From Bacillota bacterium (lineage in GTDB: Bacteria > Bacillota > Clostridia > Acetivibrionales > DTU013), in NCBI GenBank assembly GCA_023439545.1, contig JAEXNT010000031.1, positions 1 through 64,000 on the forward strand: a stretch of 64,000 nucleotides of DNA, in the 5' to 3' direction. The translations under genes and the position numbers were made by a program. The notes beneath the pieces were generated by a model. It saw nothing but the letters and a program-made list of their open reading frames with translations. It was not told the origin of the DNA and did no database searches. Shown here piece after piece: positions 1 to 8,336 of this stretch. How positions within the stretch are numbered: position 1 is the first letter of the stretch; the number at the start of each line of letters is the position of its first letter.

Positions 1-1
1 T

Positions 2-1090
2 GTTTTATATCTCCTGGAGAAATATAACGAGGCCATTGTCCTATATGACAAAGCTATCAGCTTCGACCAGCGTAATGATGAGCTTTATGCCAACAAAGCA
101 AACGCTTTATATGCGCTTGAGAAATATGACGATGCATTGAAGCTTTATGACGAAGCGCTTGCAATAAACCCTTATTTCATCGATGCATTATATTCAAAGG
201 GAGAGGTGTTGGCAGACACTGGTAAATATGCCGATGCGACAGTAGTATATGACAAAGTGATAAAAATGGATCCCGATTATTTGTTGGCATACTGTTCCAA
301 AGGAACTATCCTCGGTAATCAAGGTAAATTCAAGGAAGCAATAGCCTATTTCGATAAAGCCATAAAAATCGATTCCACCTATTATCCGGCATATAAATGG
401 AAGGCGGATTTGTTGTTATGTCTTGGAGAAATAGATAAGGCCATAGAAAATTACGATATAGTATTACTTAATTCCAGCAAGCAATCCGATAATTTGCCTT
501 ACGTTTTAGTAAACAAGGGTCTTGCCTTATATCAGAACGGTAAGGTTACGGAAGCGATCGACTGTTACGAAGAGGCTATCAAACTGGATACTGATAACGA
601 AGTGGCCTATAATAGAAAAGGAGAAGCATTGAGCAATCTTGGACTGTTCGATGAAGCAGCGGAGTGCTTCAGACGGTCGCTCGAGATCCAGCCCGGGAAT
701 AAGCTTGCTTTGTTGGGGCAGGCAAACTTACTTTTATATAAAGAATCTTACGAAGATGCCATCGCTGCTTTCGATAAAATCATTGCGAAATATCCAGACT
801 TATCTGCGAGTTATAATGATAAAGGCTATGCAATTTATAAGCTTGGCAGGTACGAGGAAGCTGTAGCATGTTTTAAAAAAGTTATTGACGAGGTCGATCC
901 ATTAAATGCCGACGCCTTCTATTATATGGCTAAGGCACTGGTCAAGCTGAACCGGTACGATGAAGCGATCGATAGCTTGAAACAGTCGATAACTCTTTTT
1001 CCCAGGGAAAGAGATTATATTAGAGATGATCCGGATTTCGACGCAATCAAGGATATGGATGCTTTTAAGGCTTTACTGCCTGTTTCCTGA
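2..1090 (+). CDS. TPR-repeat protein, 5'-truncated by window edge
   Basis: The frame is open from base 2, so the gene starts outside the window; about 362 residues are visible. They consist almost entirely of tandem 34-residue tetratricopeptide repeats with the usual pattern of Gly/Tyr, Ala and Pro positions (for example the recurring YxEAI..YDKAI and DP/NP turns). TPR arrays form a helical scaffold for protein-protein contacts; nothing here indicates enzymatic activity or the partner. No membrane segment is visible in this part. The last 26 bases overlap the end of the convergent AraC-type gene. The specific role is unknown. Confidence 0.85.
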   Translation, partial: VLYLLEKYNEAIVLYDKAISFDQRNDELYANKANALYALEKYDDALKLYDEALAINPYFIDALYSKGEVLADTGKYADATVVYDKVIKMDPDYLLAYCSKGTILGNQGKFKEAIAYFDKAIKIDSTYYPAYKWKADLLLCLGEIDKAIENYDIVLLNSSKQSDNLPYVLVNKGLALYQNGKVTEAIDCYEEAIKLDTDNEVAYNRKGEALSNLGLFDEAAECFRRSLEIQPGNKLALLGQANLLLYKESYEDAIAAFDKIIAKYPDLSASYNDKGYAIYKLGRYEEAVACFKKVIDEVDPLNADAFYYMAKALVKLNRYDEAIDSLKQSITLFPRERDYIRDDPDFDAIKDMDAFKALLPVS

Positions 1091-1916
1091 TGCTTGAAGG
1101 CGACATACGGTTGTATTTCTTGTATAATTTGCTGAAATAATAGGCGTCCTCATAGCCGACCGACCTTGCGACCGATTTGATGGAATGCCTGCCGTCCTGC
1201 AGCATTTCACGCGCTTTGGACAGGCGGAGCTTGATCAGATAATTGATCGGTGTTTCGCCCGTTTCTTCCTTGAAAACCTTGGATATATAAGTCGGACTGA
1301 GGTAAATACTCTTCGATATCGTGTCAAGCGAAACAGGGCGCATGTAATTCTCATCCAAAAAAGCTATCAAAGTGCTGACAATGATAGACTTATCGTTGGA
1401 ATCGAAGCTGACGAGAGGGCTTTTGCTCGAACACAGCTCAGAACGGGTAGTTTTGAGAAACAATACGATAAGCCGCATCACCTGGATCTTGAGCATCAGC
1501 TCGCTTCCCGGCAGGTCGTTCTCCTGCTCGAGATAGATATCGCTGCAGCATTTGAGGAATTCCTGCTCATGCTCCTGCAGATTGATGACCGGGCACGTTT
1601 CAGGTCCGATCAGATTGTTTTTTGTCAGGCCTTCTACCTGTATGTTGTCGAAGCCGACGTGCAGCTCGAGGATCTCCTCCCCGGGCTTAACAGCTTTTCC
1701 ATGGTTCACTCCGGTGTTGAAGACGAGCATGTCGCCCTTTTTTACCTGGTAATGCGCATCGCCTATTCTGTAGGAACAGCTGCCCGAGAGCACATAAACC
1801 ATTGAAATGAAATCATGGCAATGTACCTTCGTTTCATGCGTTTCGTCGAATTTACGTTTGAAGGTGAAATAAACATGGGGATTGAAGCTTTCAGTATTGA
1901 CGCCCAGATCGAACAT
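1065..1916 (-). CDS. AraC-family transcriptional regulator with N-terminal cupin
   Basis: The 283-residue product has the two-part layout of AraC regulators. An N-terminal cupin sensing domain covers residues ~15-110 (HCHDFISMVYVLSG, then a GDMLVFNTGVNH turn). The C-terminal double helix-turn-helix covers ~185-280 (SLDTISKSIYLSPTYISKVF, then SIKSVARSVGYEDAYYFSKL). AraC proteins of this kind usually activate sugar-use genes on binding a small ligand; the ligand is not predictable here. It is divergent from the ABC exporter pair at 2093, with a 176-base AT-rich gap that may hold both promoters, and it converges on the TPR gene with overlapping ends. A link to the exporter is inference from position only. 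Confidence 0.9.
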   Translation of the reverse strand: MFDLGVNTESFNPHVYFTFKRKFDETHETKVHCHDFISMVYVLSGSCSYRIGDAHYQVKKGDMLVFNTGVNHGKAVKPGEEILELHVGFDNIQVEGLTKNNLIGPETCPVINLQEHEQEFLKCCSDIYLEQENDLPGSELMLKIQVMRLIVLFLKTTRSELCSSKSPLVSFDSNDKSIIVSTLIAFLDENYMRPVSLDTISKSIYLSPTYISKVFKEETGETPINYLIKLRLSKAREMLQDGRHSIKSVARSVGYEDAYYFSKLYKKYNRMSPSSIRKQAVKP

Positions 1917-2092
1917 CGGTACACCTAGACCTTTTCAAAATAATGCTTAATCAGAATAAGATTATACATCATAAAATTAAAAATGTACATTTTCTTGTTG
2001 TGATACAAACCGGATAATTAAATGTAATGGCAGTCCGGCAATATATCGAAAATATCCGCCGTAAGGCCAAATAAACGGGAAAGCTGATACAT

Positions 2093-3877
2093 ATGGCCGT
2101 ATTCAAATGGGTTTGGAGCTACATAAAAAACTATAAATATATTTTTCTGACCGCACTGTTCCTGGTCATCCTAATGAACCTCCTGAACATGGTCAACCCG
2201 ATAGTGCAGGGCATACTTGTCGACAAGGTCATAAAGGGAGGAAAGGCGCAGATCTTCGGAATCGACGTAGACAGGATCATTAAGGGCGGGCAGTCGGAAG
2301 TACTGCTTACATTGGCCATGATACTGATCGGTACAACTCTGATAAAGTCCGTATTCAGGTATATATACCTGAATATGTTCGAATACGTATCGCAGATCGT
2401 TACATTCAAGGCGAGGGAAGCCATTTTTAAACGCGTTCAGGAGCTTGACTTCGAATTCTTCGACAATACAAAAACAGGAGACATAATGGCGCGAATGACG
2501 GGCGACATGGAAGCTGTCAGGCATTTCACGGCGTATGTCATATATTCGGTATTCATGCACCTTATAACCTTCATTTCGGTCATTGTGATACTGTTTTCCA
2601 TAAATACGACGTTTACACTGACTCTTCTGGCGATTACCCCTGTTACGGGGATACTCGCCGTAAAACTTGCCGGTACGGTAAAACCGGCATTTATGGCTAT
2701 AAGGAATCAGTTTTCAAAGCTCAACTCGACCGTTCAGGAAAGCATCAGCGGAAACAGGGTCATCAAGGCGTTTGCCAGGGAAGATTACGAGATATATAAA
2801 TTCTCGCGTGAGAATGCGGGTTTTATGGACAGGAACGTGGAAGCGGCGAAGATATGGGAAAAATATCTACCTGTGCTGGATTCGGTAGCCGGCTTCCTTT
2901 CGGTGGTCATTATTCTCGTCGGAGGCATAATGGTTATCCGCGGAAATATCACGCTAGGTCAGCTGGTCACCTTCAACAGCTTCATCTGGGCGCTGAACAA
3001 CCCCATGAGGCAGGTGGGCTGGCTTATAAACGATACGCAGCGGTTTGCGGCGTCAGGCGAAAAAATAATGGCGCTCCTCGAGACGGAACCCAGGATAAAG
3101 AGCCAGGAGGAGCCGATTAACGGGGTCAAGGTGGAAGGCAGGGTCGAATTCAGGAATGTATGCTTCAGTTACGGAGAAAATGAAGTGCTGGAGGATGTCT
3201 GCTTCAAGGCATATCCCGGGCAGACCATCGCGGTCATTGGTCCCACCGGCTCGGGCAAATCGACTCTGGTAAGCCTTATATCGAGGTTTTACGACTGCAC
3301 GGGGGGAGAGATATTGATCGACGGCAGGGATATACGAGATTACGACATCAGGGAGCTGAGGGAGAGCATTGCGGTGGCAATGCAGGATGTGTTCCTGTTT
3401 TCCGATACGATCGAGGGAAATATAGCATACGGCACTCCAGAGGTTTCGGTGGAAAAAGTACAGTGGGCTGCCGAAATGGCCGGAGCGAGCAGCTTTATCG
3501 AAAGCTTCAGCGATGGCTACGATACGATCATTGGAGAACGCGGAGTAGGACTGTCAGGCGGCCAGAGGCAGAGGATAGCCCTCGCCAGAGCGCTTATAAG
3601 AGATCCTTCGATACTTATACTCGATGATACGACGTCAAGCGTCGACATAGAAACCGAGCACGCCATACACAAGTCGCTCGGCGAGTTTTACAAAAACAAG
3701 ACTTCATTCGTGATAGCGCACAGGATATCCTCGGTCAGGAACGCTGACCTGATACTTGTGCTGGATTCTGGAAAGATAGTCGAAAGGGGTACGCACGATG
3801 AACTGCTGGCCAGGAAGGGTTACTATTACAGCGTATTTATCAACCAATACGGCGATTTCGACAAGCAATCGGCCTAA
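2093..3877 (+). CDS. ABC exporter half-transporter, subunit 1 (degenerate ATPase site)
   Basis: This 594-residue protein fuses a six-helix exporter membrane domain (~1-330) to a nucleotide-binding domain (~345-585). Walker A GPTGSGKST lies near residue 382 and the signature LSGGQRQ near 486. Walker B reads LILDDTTSSVD, with Asp where catalytic Glu normally follows the Walker B Asp, so this subunit probably contributes a non-hydrolysing site. In heterodimeric exporters such as TM287/288 or BmrCD such a subunit pairs with one carrying the intact Glu. The partner follows 23 bases downstream. Substrate is unknown: multidrug, lipid or peptide are all possible. The ribosome site before ATG 2093 is weak. 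Confidence 0.92.
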   Translation: MAVFKWVWSYIKNYKYIFLTALFLVILMNLLNMVNPIVQGILVDKVIKGGKAQIFGIDVDRIIKGGQSEVLLTLAMILIGTTLIKSVFRYIYLNMFEYVSQIVTFKAREAIFKRVQELDFEFFDNTKTGDIMARMTGDMEAVRHFTAYVIYSVFMHLITFISVIVILFSINTTFTLTLLAITPVTGILAVKLAGTVKPAFMAIRNQFSKLNSTVQESISGNRVIKAFAREDYEIYKFSRENAGFMDRNVEAAKIWEKYLPVLDSVAGFLSVVIILVGGIMVIRGNITLGQLVTFNSFIWALNNPMRQVGWLINDTQRFAASGEKIMALLETEPRIKSQEEPINGVKVEGRVEFRNVCFSYGENEVLEDVCFKAYPGQTIAVIGPTGSGKSTLVSLISRFYDCTGGEILIDGRDIRDYDIRELRESIAVAMQDVFLFSDTIEGNIAYGTPEVSVEKVQWAAEMAGASSFIESFSDGYDTIIGERGVGLSGGQRQRIALARALIRDPSILILDDTTSSVDIETEHAIHKSLGEFYKNKTSFVIAHRISSVRNADLILVLDSGKIVERGTHDELLARKGYYYSVFINQYGDFDKQSA

Positions 3878-3900
3878 AGCTGTGTGTCGGGGGGAAAATA

Positions 3901-5685
3901 ATGGCGAGAAACAAATTCGACATAGACGAAGAACTTGATACGAGGTTTGATTTCAAGCAGGTCAAGAGATTGCTGGCATACCTCAAACCATACAGATGGA
4001 AGGTTGTGTCAACGGTACTGCTCATGCTTGCGGCGAGCGGCGCAGCCCTGCTTGGCCCTCTGCTCGTCAAGATAGCGATAGACGATAAGATACCGAACAA
4101 GGATTATGCGGGACTTGTGACGCTTACTGTCATCTATCTCGCCACGCTGGTTTTCAATACGATCTGCATGAAATACAGGATCAGGACGATGACCTTCATT
4201 GGCCAGAGTGTGCTTTACAATATCAGAAAAGATCTGTTCGTGCACCTTATGAAGCTGCCTTTCTCCTATTATGACAGCAGGCCGCACGGCAAGATACTTG
4301 TAAGGGTCGTCAACTATGTCAATTCTCTGAGCGACCTGCTTTCCAACGGTATTATCAATCTGATAACGGATATGTTCACACTTGTCGCTATCATATGCTT
4401 TCTGCTGGCCCTGAACCTGAGACTGGCGATGGTATGCCTTGCCGGCCTCCCGGTCCTTATCGTGGTAATCATGCTGGTCAGGAATGCCCAGCGTAAGGCC
4501 TGGCAGAAGGTCAGCAGGAAACAGGCCAACATGAACGCGTATATCCATGAAAGCATATGCGGCATAAAAGTAACACAGTCCTTTGCCAGGGAAGACGAGA
4601 ACATGAAAATATTCCTGGGTCAGAGCGACGATTATAGGAAGTCCTGGCTTGCCGCCGTAAAGATACAGTTTCTGACATGGCCCTTTATCGATATAATCTC
4701 CGTGGCAGGCGTGACCGCGGTTTTCATTGCGGGTGTAAAATGGCTCGGCACAGGGGGTGTGACCGTCGGTATTATCATTGCGTTCATCAGCTATATCTGG
4801 CGTTTCTGGGAGCCTGTCAGCAATCTCGGGAACTTTTACAACGCCATAATAAATGCAGTAGCTTACCTTGAAAGGATATTTGAGACCATAGACGAGAAGC
4901 CTCTGGTGGCAAATCTGCCCGGAGCTCAGGAAATGCCGCAGATACAGGGAACCGTAGAGTTTAAGGACGTAGTGTTCTGCTACGAAAATGATGAGGTTAT
5001 ACTCGATCATGTAAGCTTCAGGGTGGAACCCGGTGAGACTGTAGCGCTGGTGGGCCCTACGGGCGCCGGAAAATCCACCGTAGTCAGCCTTGTGAGCCGT
5101 TTTTACGACATAGCTTCCGGAAATGTGGAGATTGACGGTCGCGATGTAAGAAGCGTTACTCTTGAATCGCTGAGAAAACAGATGGGTATCATGCTGCAGG
5201 ATACATTCATTTTTGCGGGAACGATCATGGACAATATAAAATACAGCAGACTCGACGCGACCGACGAAGAAGCGATCGAAGCGGCAAAGGCGGTAAGAGC
5301 GCACGAATTCATTGCCGCCCTGCCCGACGGGTATGATACGCAGGTTAACGAAAGGGGCTCCAGGCTCTCTGTCGGACAAAGGCAGCTCATCTCCTTTGCA
5401 AGGGCGCTGCTCGCCGACCCGAGGATACTTGTGCTCGACGAAGCTACCTCGAGCATCGATACCAAGACCGAACTGGCGCTGCAGGAAGGATTGCAGAGGC
5501 TTTTAAAGGGTCGCACCTCATTTGTGATAGCGCACAGGCTTTCTACGATAAAAAACGCGGACAAGATAATGTATGTGGAAGACGGCAGGATAGTCGAACA
5601 GGGAACCCACGATGAGCTCATGACGCAGGACGGCGCGTACCGGAAGCTATACACCGCACAGTACCGTCTGCTTGAAGTAAGCTGA
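3901..5685 (+). CDS. ABC exporter half-transporter, subunit 2 (catalytic Glu present)
   Basis: Another 594-residue exporter half-transporter: membrane domain ~20-335 and ATPase domain ~355-590. Walker A is GPTGAGKST (~384) and Walker B keeps the catalytic Glu (LVLDEATSSID). The signature is LSVGQRQ instead of LSGGQ. The altered signature of this subunit would face the altered Walker B of subunit 1 in the dimer, giving one degenerate and one canonical ATP site. That is the mark of a heterodimeric type IV ABC exporter. The start is preceded by a strong GGGGGGAAAATA ribosome site, and the pair is evidently one operon. Substrate unknown. Confidence 0.93.
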   Translation: MARNKFDIDEELDTRFDFKQVKRLLAYLKPYRWKVVSTVLLMLAASGAALLGPLLVKIAIDDKIPNKDYAGLVTLTVIYLATLVFNTICMKYRIRTMTFIGQSVLYNIRKDLFVHLMKLPFSYYDSRPHGKILVRVVNYVNSLSDLLSNGIINLITDMFTLVAIICFLLALNLRLAMVCLAGLPVLIVVIMLVRNAQRKAWQKVSRKQANMNAYIHESICGIKVTQSFAREDENMKIFLGQSDDYRKSWLAAVKIQFLTWPFIDIISVAGVTAVFIAGVKWLGTGGVTVGIIIAFISYIWRFWEPVSNLGNFYNAIINAVAYLERIFETIDEKPLVANLPGAQEMPQIQGTVEFKDVVFCYENDEVILDHVSFRVEPGETVALVGPTGAGKSTVVSLVSRFYDIASGNVEIDGRDVRSVTLESLRKQMGIMLQDTFIFAGTIMDNIKYSRLDATDEEAIEAAKAVRAHEFIAALPDGYDTQVNERGSRLSVGQRQLISFARALLADPRILVLDEATSSIDTKTELALQEGLQRLLKGRTSFVIAHRLSTIKNADKIMYVEDGRIVEQGTHDELMTQDGAYRKLYTAQYRLLEVS

Positions 5686-5699
5686 GTGGGACAGGGGGA

Positions 5700-5730
5700 G
5701 TGAAACAGGGGGACGGTTCTGTTGTTTCAC
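5700..5730. repeat. 31-bp dispersed palindromic repeat, copy 1
   Basis: The element has terminal inverted repeats GTGAAAC and GTTTCAC around a core GGGGGACGGTTCTG. An imperfect partial copy (GTGGGACAGGGGGA) lies just upstream at ~5686-5699. A second full-length copy, in reverse orientation and slightly diverged, is at 58367-58397. Similar GGGGACGGTTCT-containing intergenic repeats are, as I recall, common in clostridial genomes. Here it sits between the convergent ends of the exporter operon and the lipid kinase gene and could form a weak hairpin on either strand. Confidence 0.7.
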
Positions 5731-5737
5731 CTCTGAC

Positions 5738-6625
5738 TCACGTTCCGGCGGGAAATACGAAAGGCAGGCTCTTGGGATAAATTTCAAAAACGGCTTTATC
5801 TGCAAGTATAATCTCACCGTCGCGATTCATCGGAATAGGTTTTCCGACATTAATTTCAACCCTCCTGGAACGGAGCAGGTGAACGCCCTTGATCGTTCTG
5901 TGGAGGCCTTTTATATATTTGGGGAACAGCCTCAGTATCCTCAGTCTCGACATACCTTCGACATAGCATATGTCAAACAGGCCGTCGTCTATCACCGCGT
6001 CCGGCAGCGCCTTCATGCCTCCGCCGTAATACCTGCCGATCCCGGCGGCAATAAGCAGGGTTCTGCCTGAGATGGTCCCGGTATCTGTTTTAAGTTCCAT
6101 ATGAAGATTCCTGCAAATAACGATGGTCGTAAGCACGCCAAGGATGTAAGCCAATTTTCCGGATATAAGCGGCAGTTTCTTGAAATGGCCTGTCTCATAT
6201 ACCACTTTCGCATCGAAGCCGAGCGATGCGATGTTTACGAAGTATTTGCCGTTTACCGAAGCATAATCTATGAGCTTCTCCGTGCCCTCCAGAGTTGCCT
6301 GCAGGATATTTTCCGGTATACTTTCCCCGACTATGCTCCGGATGAAATCATTTCCCGAGCCACTCGGGATGACTGCCAGGCTGCTGCCGCTTCCGGCCAT
6401 TCCGTTCAACACTTCGTTGAGCGTGCCGTCGCCGCCTACCGAGTATATCCTGAGCTGTCCGGCCTTGCTCTGCTCATGCGCGATTATTGTCGCATGTCCC
6501 GGGTACTCTGTCACCTTGATCTCGTATTCATAGCCGCGGCTTTCACAATAATCCTTTATTTCGGGAATAAGTCTGAGGGTTTTGCCCTTGCCTGCCACAG
6601 GATTCAAAATAAACAGATGCTTCAT
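5738..6625 (-). CDS. Diacylglycerol kinase-family lipid kinase (YegS/DgkB-like)
   Basis: The 295-residue protein starts with the family hallmark NPVAGKGK (residues 8-15) followed by SVGGDGTLNEVLNG (~63-76) and PSGSGNDF (~86-93), the nucleotide-binding motifs of the DAGK catalytic domain. A C-terminal beta-sandwich half follows, with the typical RDGE and a late hydrophobic segment. Such enzymes phosphorylate diacylglycerol or related lipids at the inner membrane face; the exact lipid cannot be told from sequence. It is transcribed alone, convergent with the exporter operon. Confidence 0.9.
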   Translation of the reverse strand: MKHLFILNPVAGKGKTLRLIPEIKDYCESRGYEYEIKVTEYPGHATIIAHEQSKAGQLRIYSVGGDGTLNEVLNGMAGSGSSLAVIPSGSGNDFIRSIVGESIPENILQATLEGTEKLIDYASVNGKYFVNIASLGFDAKVVYETGHFKKLPLISGKLAYILGVLTTIVICRNLHMELKTDTGTISGRTLLIAAGIGRYYGGGMKALPDAVIDDGLFDICYVEGMSRLRILRLFPKYIKGLHRTIKGVHLLRSRRVEINVGKPIPMNRDGEIILADKAVFEIYPKSLPFVFPAGT

Positions 6626-6776
6626 TTTAGTCCGCCTTTAATATAAGAATGACATGCCGCGGGAGTTGTGAATTCAAGCTTCTTCGCTGAAAACTGTTAA
6701 ATTCCATTTATATTATAACAGTTAAATAATGCATGGACAATTGTCGTATTTATATTAATTTGAGATGCAAACATGT

Positions 6777-7268
6777 TTACATAATTTTATACGAGAAATG
6801 GTTACCGGTTGAGGCTACGGAGCAGGCGGGAGACTGATCCCGGAAACACCCGAGACAGATCACGGCCGCTGCGTTCCGATCCCGATCCGCCGCGAATTCT
6901 CTGGTGAGGGCCGAATTATCGAAGGCCCGGATGATAAAACAGCCGACACAGAAATACTTGGCGGCAAAACTTAGGGATAATGTAAAAAGATCCAGGCTTT
7001 GCAGATCGTATTCCGGATATGCGATAAGAGCAAAAGCGCTTTCAGTCACCCTTACTTCGCCGGTTATTTTATAAAGCTTCTGCAGCAGTACGGGAGACTT
7101 GACGGCTGTAATGCTCCAACGCTCACTGCTGAACGAGGAAAGGCTCGCAAAGGAAAGGTTCAATATTTTCTCCAAAAGACCGTCCTCAAATTTGGAGTTG
7201 TTTTCGAGAAATGTCATTGAACTGCGTTTCTCGAACAGCTGTCTCATTTCCAGTTTCAGACTCGACAC
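6777..7268 (-). pseudogene. Nitroreductase-family remnant (internally deleted, C-terminus shifted)
   Basis: The 163-codon frame resembles a shortened nitroreductase. The N-terminus LFEKRSSMTFLENN resembles the FMN-phosphate-binding RRSxRxF region. SFASLSSFSSERWSITAVK corresponds to the usual PSSFNxQPWxFIVV segment, with Asn and Gln lost. SLSFAAKYFCVGCFIIRAFD corresponds to the later AAxxxGLxxCxxGxF helix. About 30-40 residues between those blocks are missing, and the expected R-P-x-E-E-V tail is replaced by unrelated sequence, suggesting a frameshift near 6830. Full-length relatives are about 170-220 residues. A divergent functional protein is possible but less likely. Confidence 0.55.
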
Positions 7269-7337
7269 TATGATACCTCCCGGCCGGTATATTCCTCATC
7301 GATAGTCTTTCCAGAATGACATGCACTATGTGTTTTC

Positions 7338-7360
7338 CCTGCCAAAGCAGGATTTTTTTT
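7338..7360 (+). terminator. Short hairpin with T-run upstream of zinc-ribbon gene
   Basis: CCTGC-CAAA-GCAGG is followed by eight T after one A. It is a five-pair stem, so a weak terminator at best. No plus-strand gene ends nearby; it may end a short leader transcript or be coincidental. Confidence 0.3.
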
Positions 7361-7395
7361 ATAAATAGCGAATATATTTATGTGAGGTGGGAAAA

Positions 7396-8046
7396 ATGCT
7401 GATAGATACAAGTGTGACCATCGCATATAAATGTACTTCCTGCGGGAGCTTTGAATTTTTCAATATCTCGCTGTTTACATTATTACATAAAAATAATTAT
7501 GACTTATCATGCCGTTGTAAGAAATCATGGATTACAATAAAACAGGAGGGTGAAAACAATTTTTTGATCAGTATTCCCTGTATCGGATGCGGTAGCGAAC
7601 ACACCTATCTTTTTACCAAAAAAGGCATACTGTCGGGAGACCCCATCGCCGTCAACTGCCCTGAGACTGGAACCCAAATATGCTTTGTCGGAAGGGATGA
7701 AGCAGTCCGCAAAAAGGTGGACAGCCTCGAGGAAGAGCTCGACGAAATGATTAACATGTACGGATATGAAAGTTACTTTGACAATACGCAGGTCATGTTC
7801 GATACTCTGAACTGCATACACGATATTGCATTGAAGGGAAACCTGCAGTGTGAATGCGGGAATAACGAAGTAGAACTGGTGCTGCTTTCGGATTGTATCC
7901 TGCTGCGGTGTGTAAAATGCGGCAGCAGCAAGAAGATTCCAGCTGCAACAAATAAGGATTTAAAGGAAATACTGATGAAAAGCCAGATATTGATAACGGA
8001 AGAAAACCTTTTGACCAGACAATCAGGTGATAAATTCGGGAAATGA
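7396..8046 (+). CDS. Hypothetical protein with zinc-ribbon Cys pairs
   Basis: The product has about 216 residues and I do not recognise the family. It contains several CxxC pairs: CTSCG near the N-terminus, CIGCG (~57), CECGNNE and CVKCGSS near the C-terminus. That suggests two zinc ribbons flanking an acidic helix (SLEEELDEMINMYG). No membrane segment or signal is seen. An in-frame GTG at 7387 is possible, but GAGGTGG at 7384-7390 is spaced correctly for ATG 7396. It lies directly upstream of rho, separated by a 290-base gap holding the rho promoter. A nucleic-acid-linked role is only a guess from the zinc ribbons. Confidence 0.7.
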   Translation: MLIDTSVTIAYKCTSCGSFEFFNISLFTLLHKNNYDLSCRCKKSWITIKQEGENNFLISIPCIGCGSEHTYLFTKKGILSGDPIAVNCPETGTQICFVGRDEAVRKKVDSLEEELDEMINMYGYESYFDNTQVMFDTLNCIHDIALKGNLQCECGNNEVELVLLSDCILLRCVKCGSSKKIPAATNKDLKEILMKSQILITEENLLTRQSGDKFGK

Positions 8047-8100
8047 TGATTGCCGGGTTGACGCGTAAAAGCGCGGATAAGCCTGTTCAAGGTTTTGCAT

Positions 8101-8130
8101 TTGACAATGAGACGCGTCGGATGCTATAAT
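8101..8130 (+). promoter_or_regulatory. Promoter of rho
   Basis: TTGACA (8101-8106), an 18-base spacer and TATAAT (8125-8130) with an extended TG motif two bases upstream. This leaves a leader of about 200 bases before the rho start at 8337. The leader contains GC-rich segments (for example around 8230-8265) but I see no clean terminator. Autogenous attenuation of rho is known in other bacteria and would be compatible with a long leader, but is not shown here. Confidence 0.7.
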
Positions 8131-8336
8131 ATTCTTTGTAATTGCGATTCATTCTATTGTTTAGATTCCCTGTTTAAACTTAGAAAAAATATTTGTTTCG
8201 TATAAACCTGCGGCCTCAGTATATCTTTGACTACAGGCTCCGGTTTGAGCGGATGATCCGGATTTGTGACGCACAGATATTCACGCGGATTTCTGATTAA
8301 CAAATTCATTTAATATATTTTAATAGGTGGTGGATT

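Noticed and set aside
4009..5379. 456-codon open frame on the minus strand across the second ABC exporter gene
   Set aside because: It is fully antisense to a gene with clear ABC motifs, and its translation is rich in His, Tyr and Arg without any recognisable domain.
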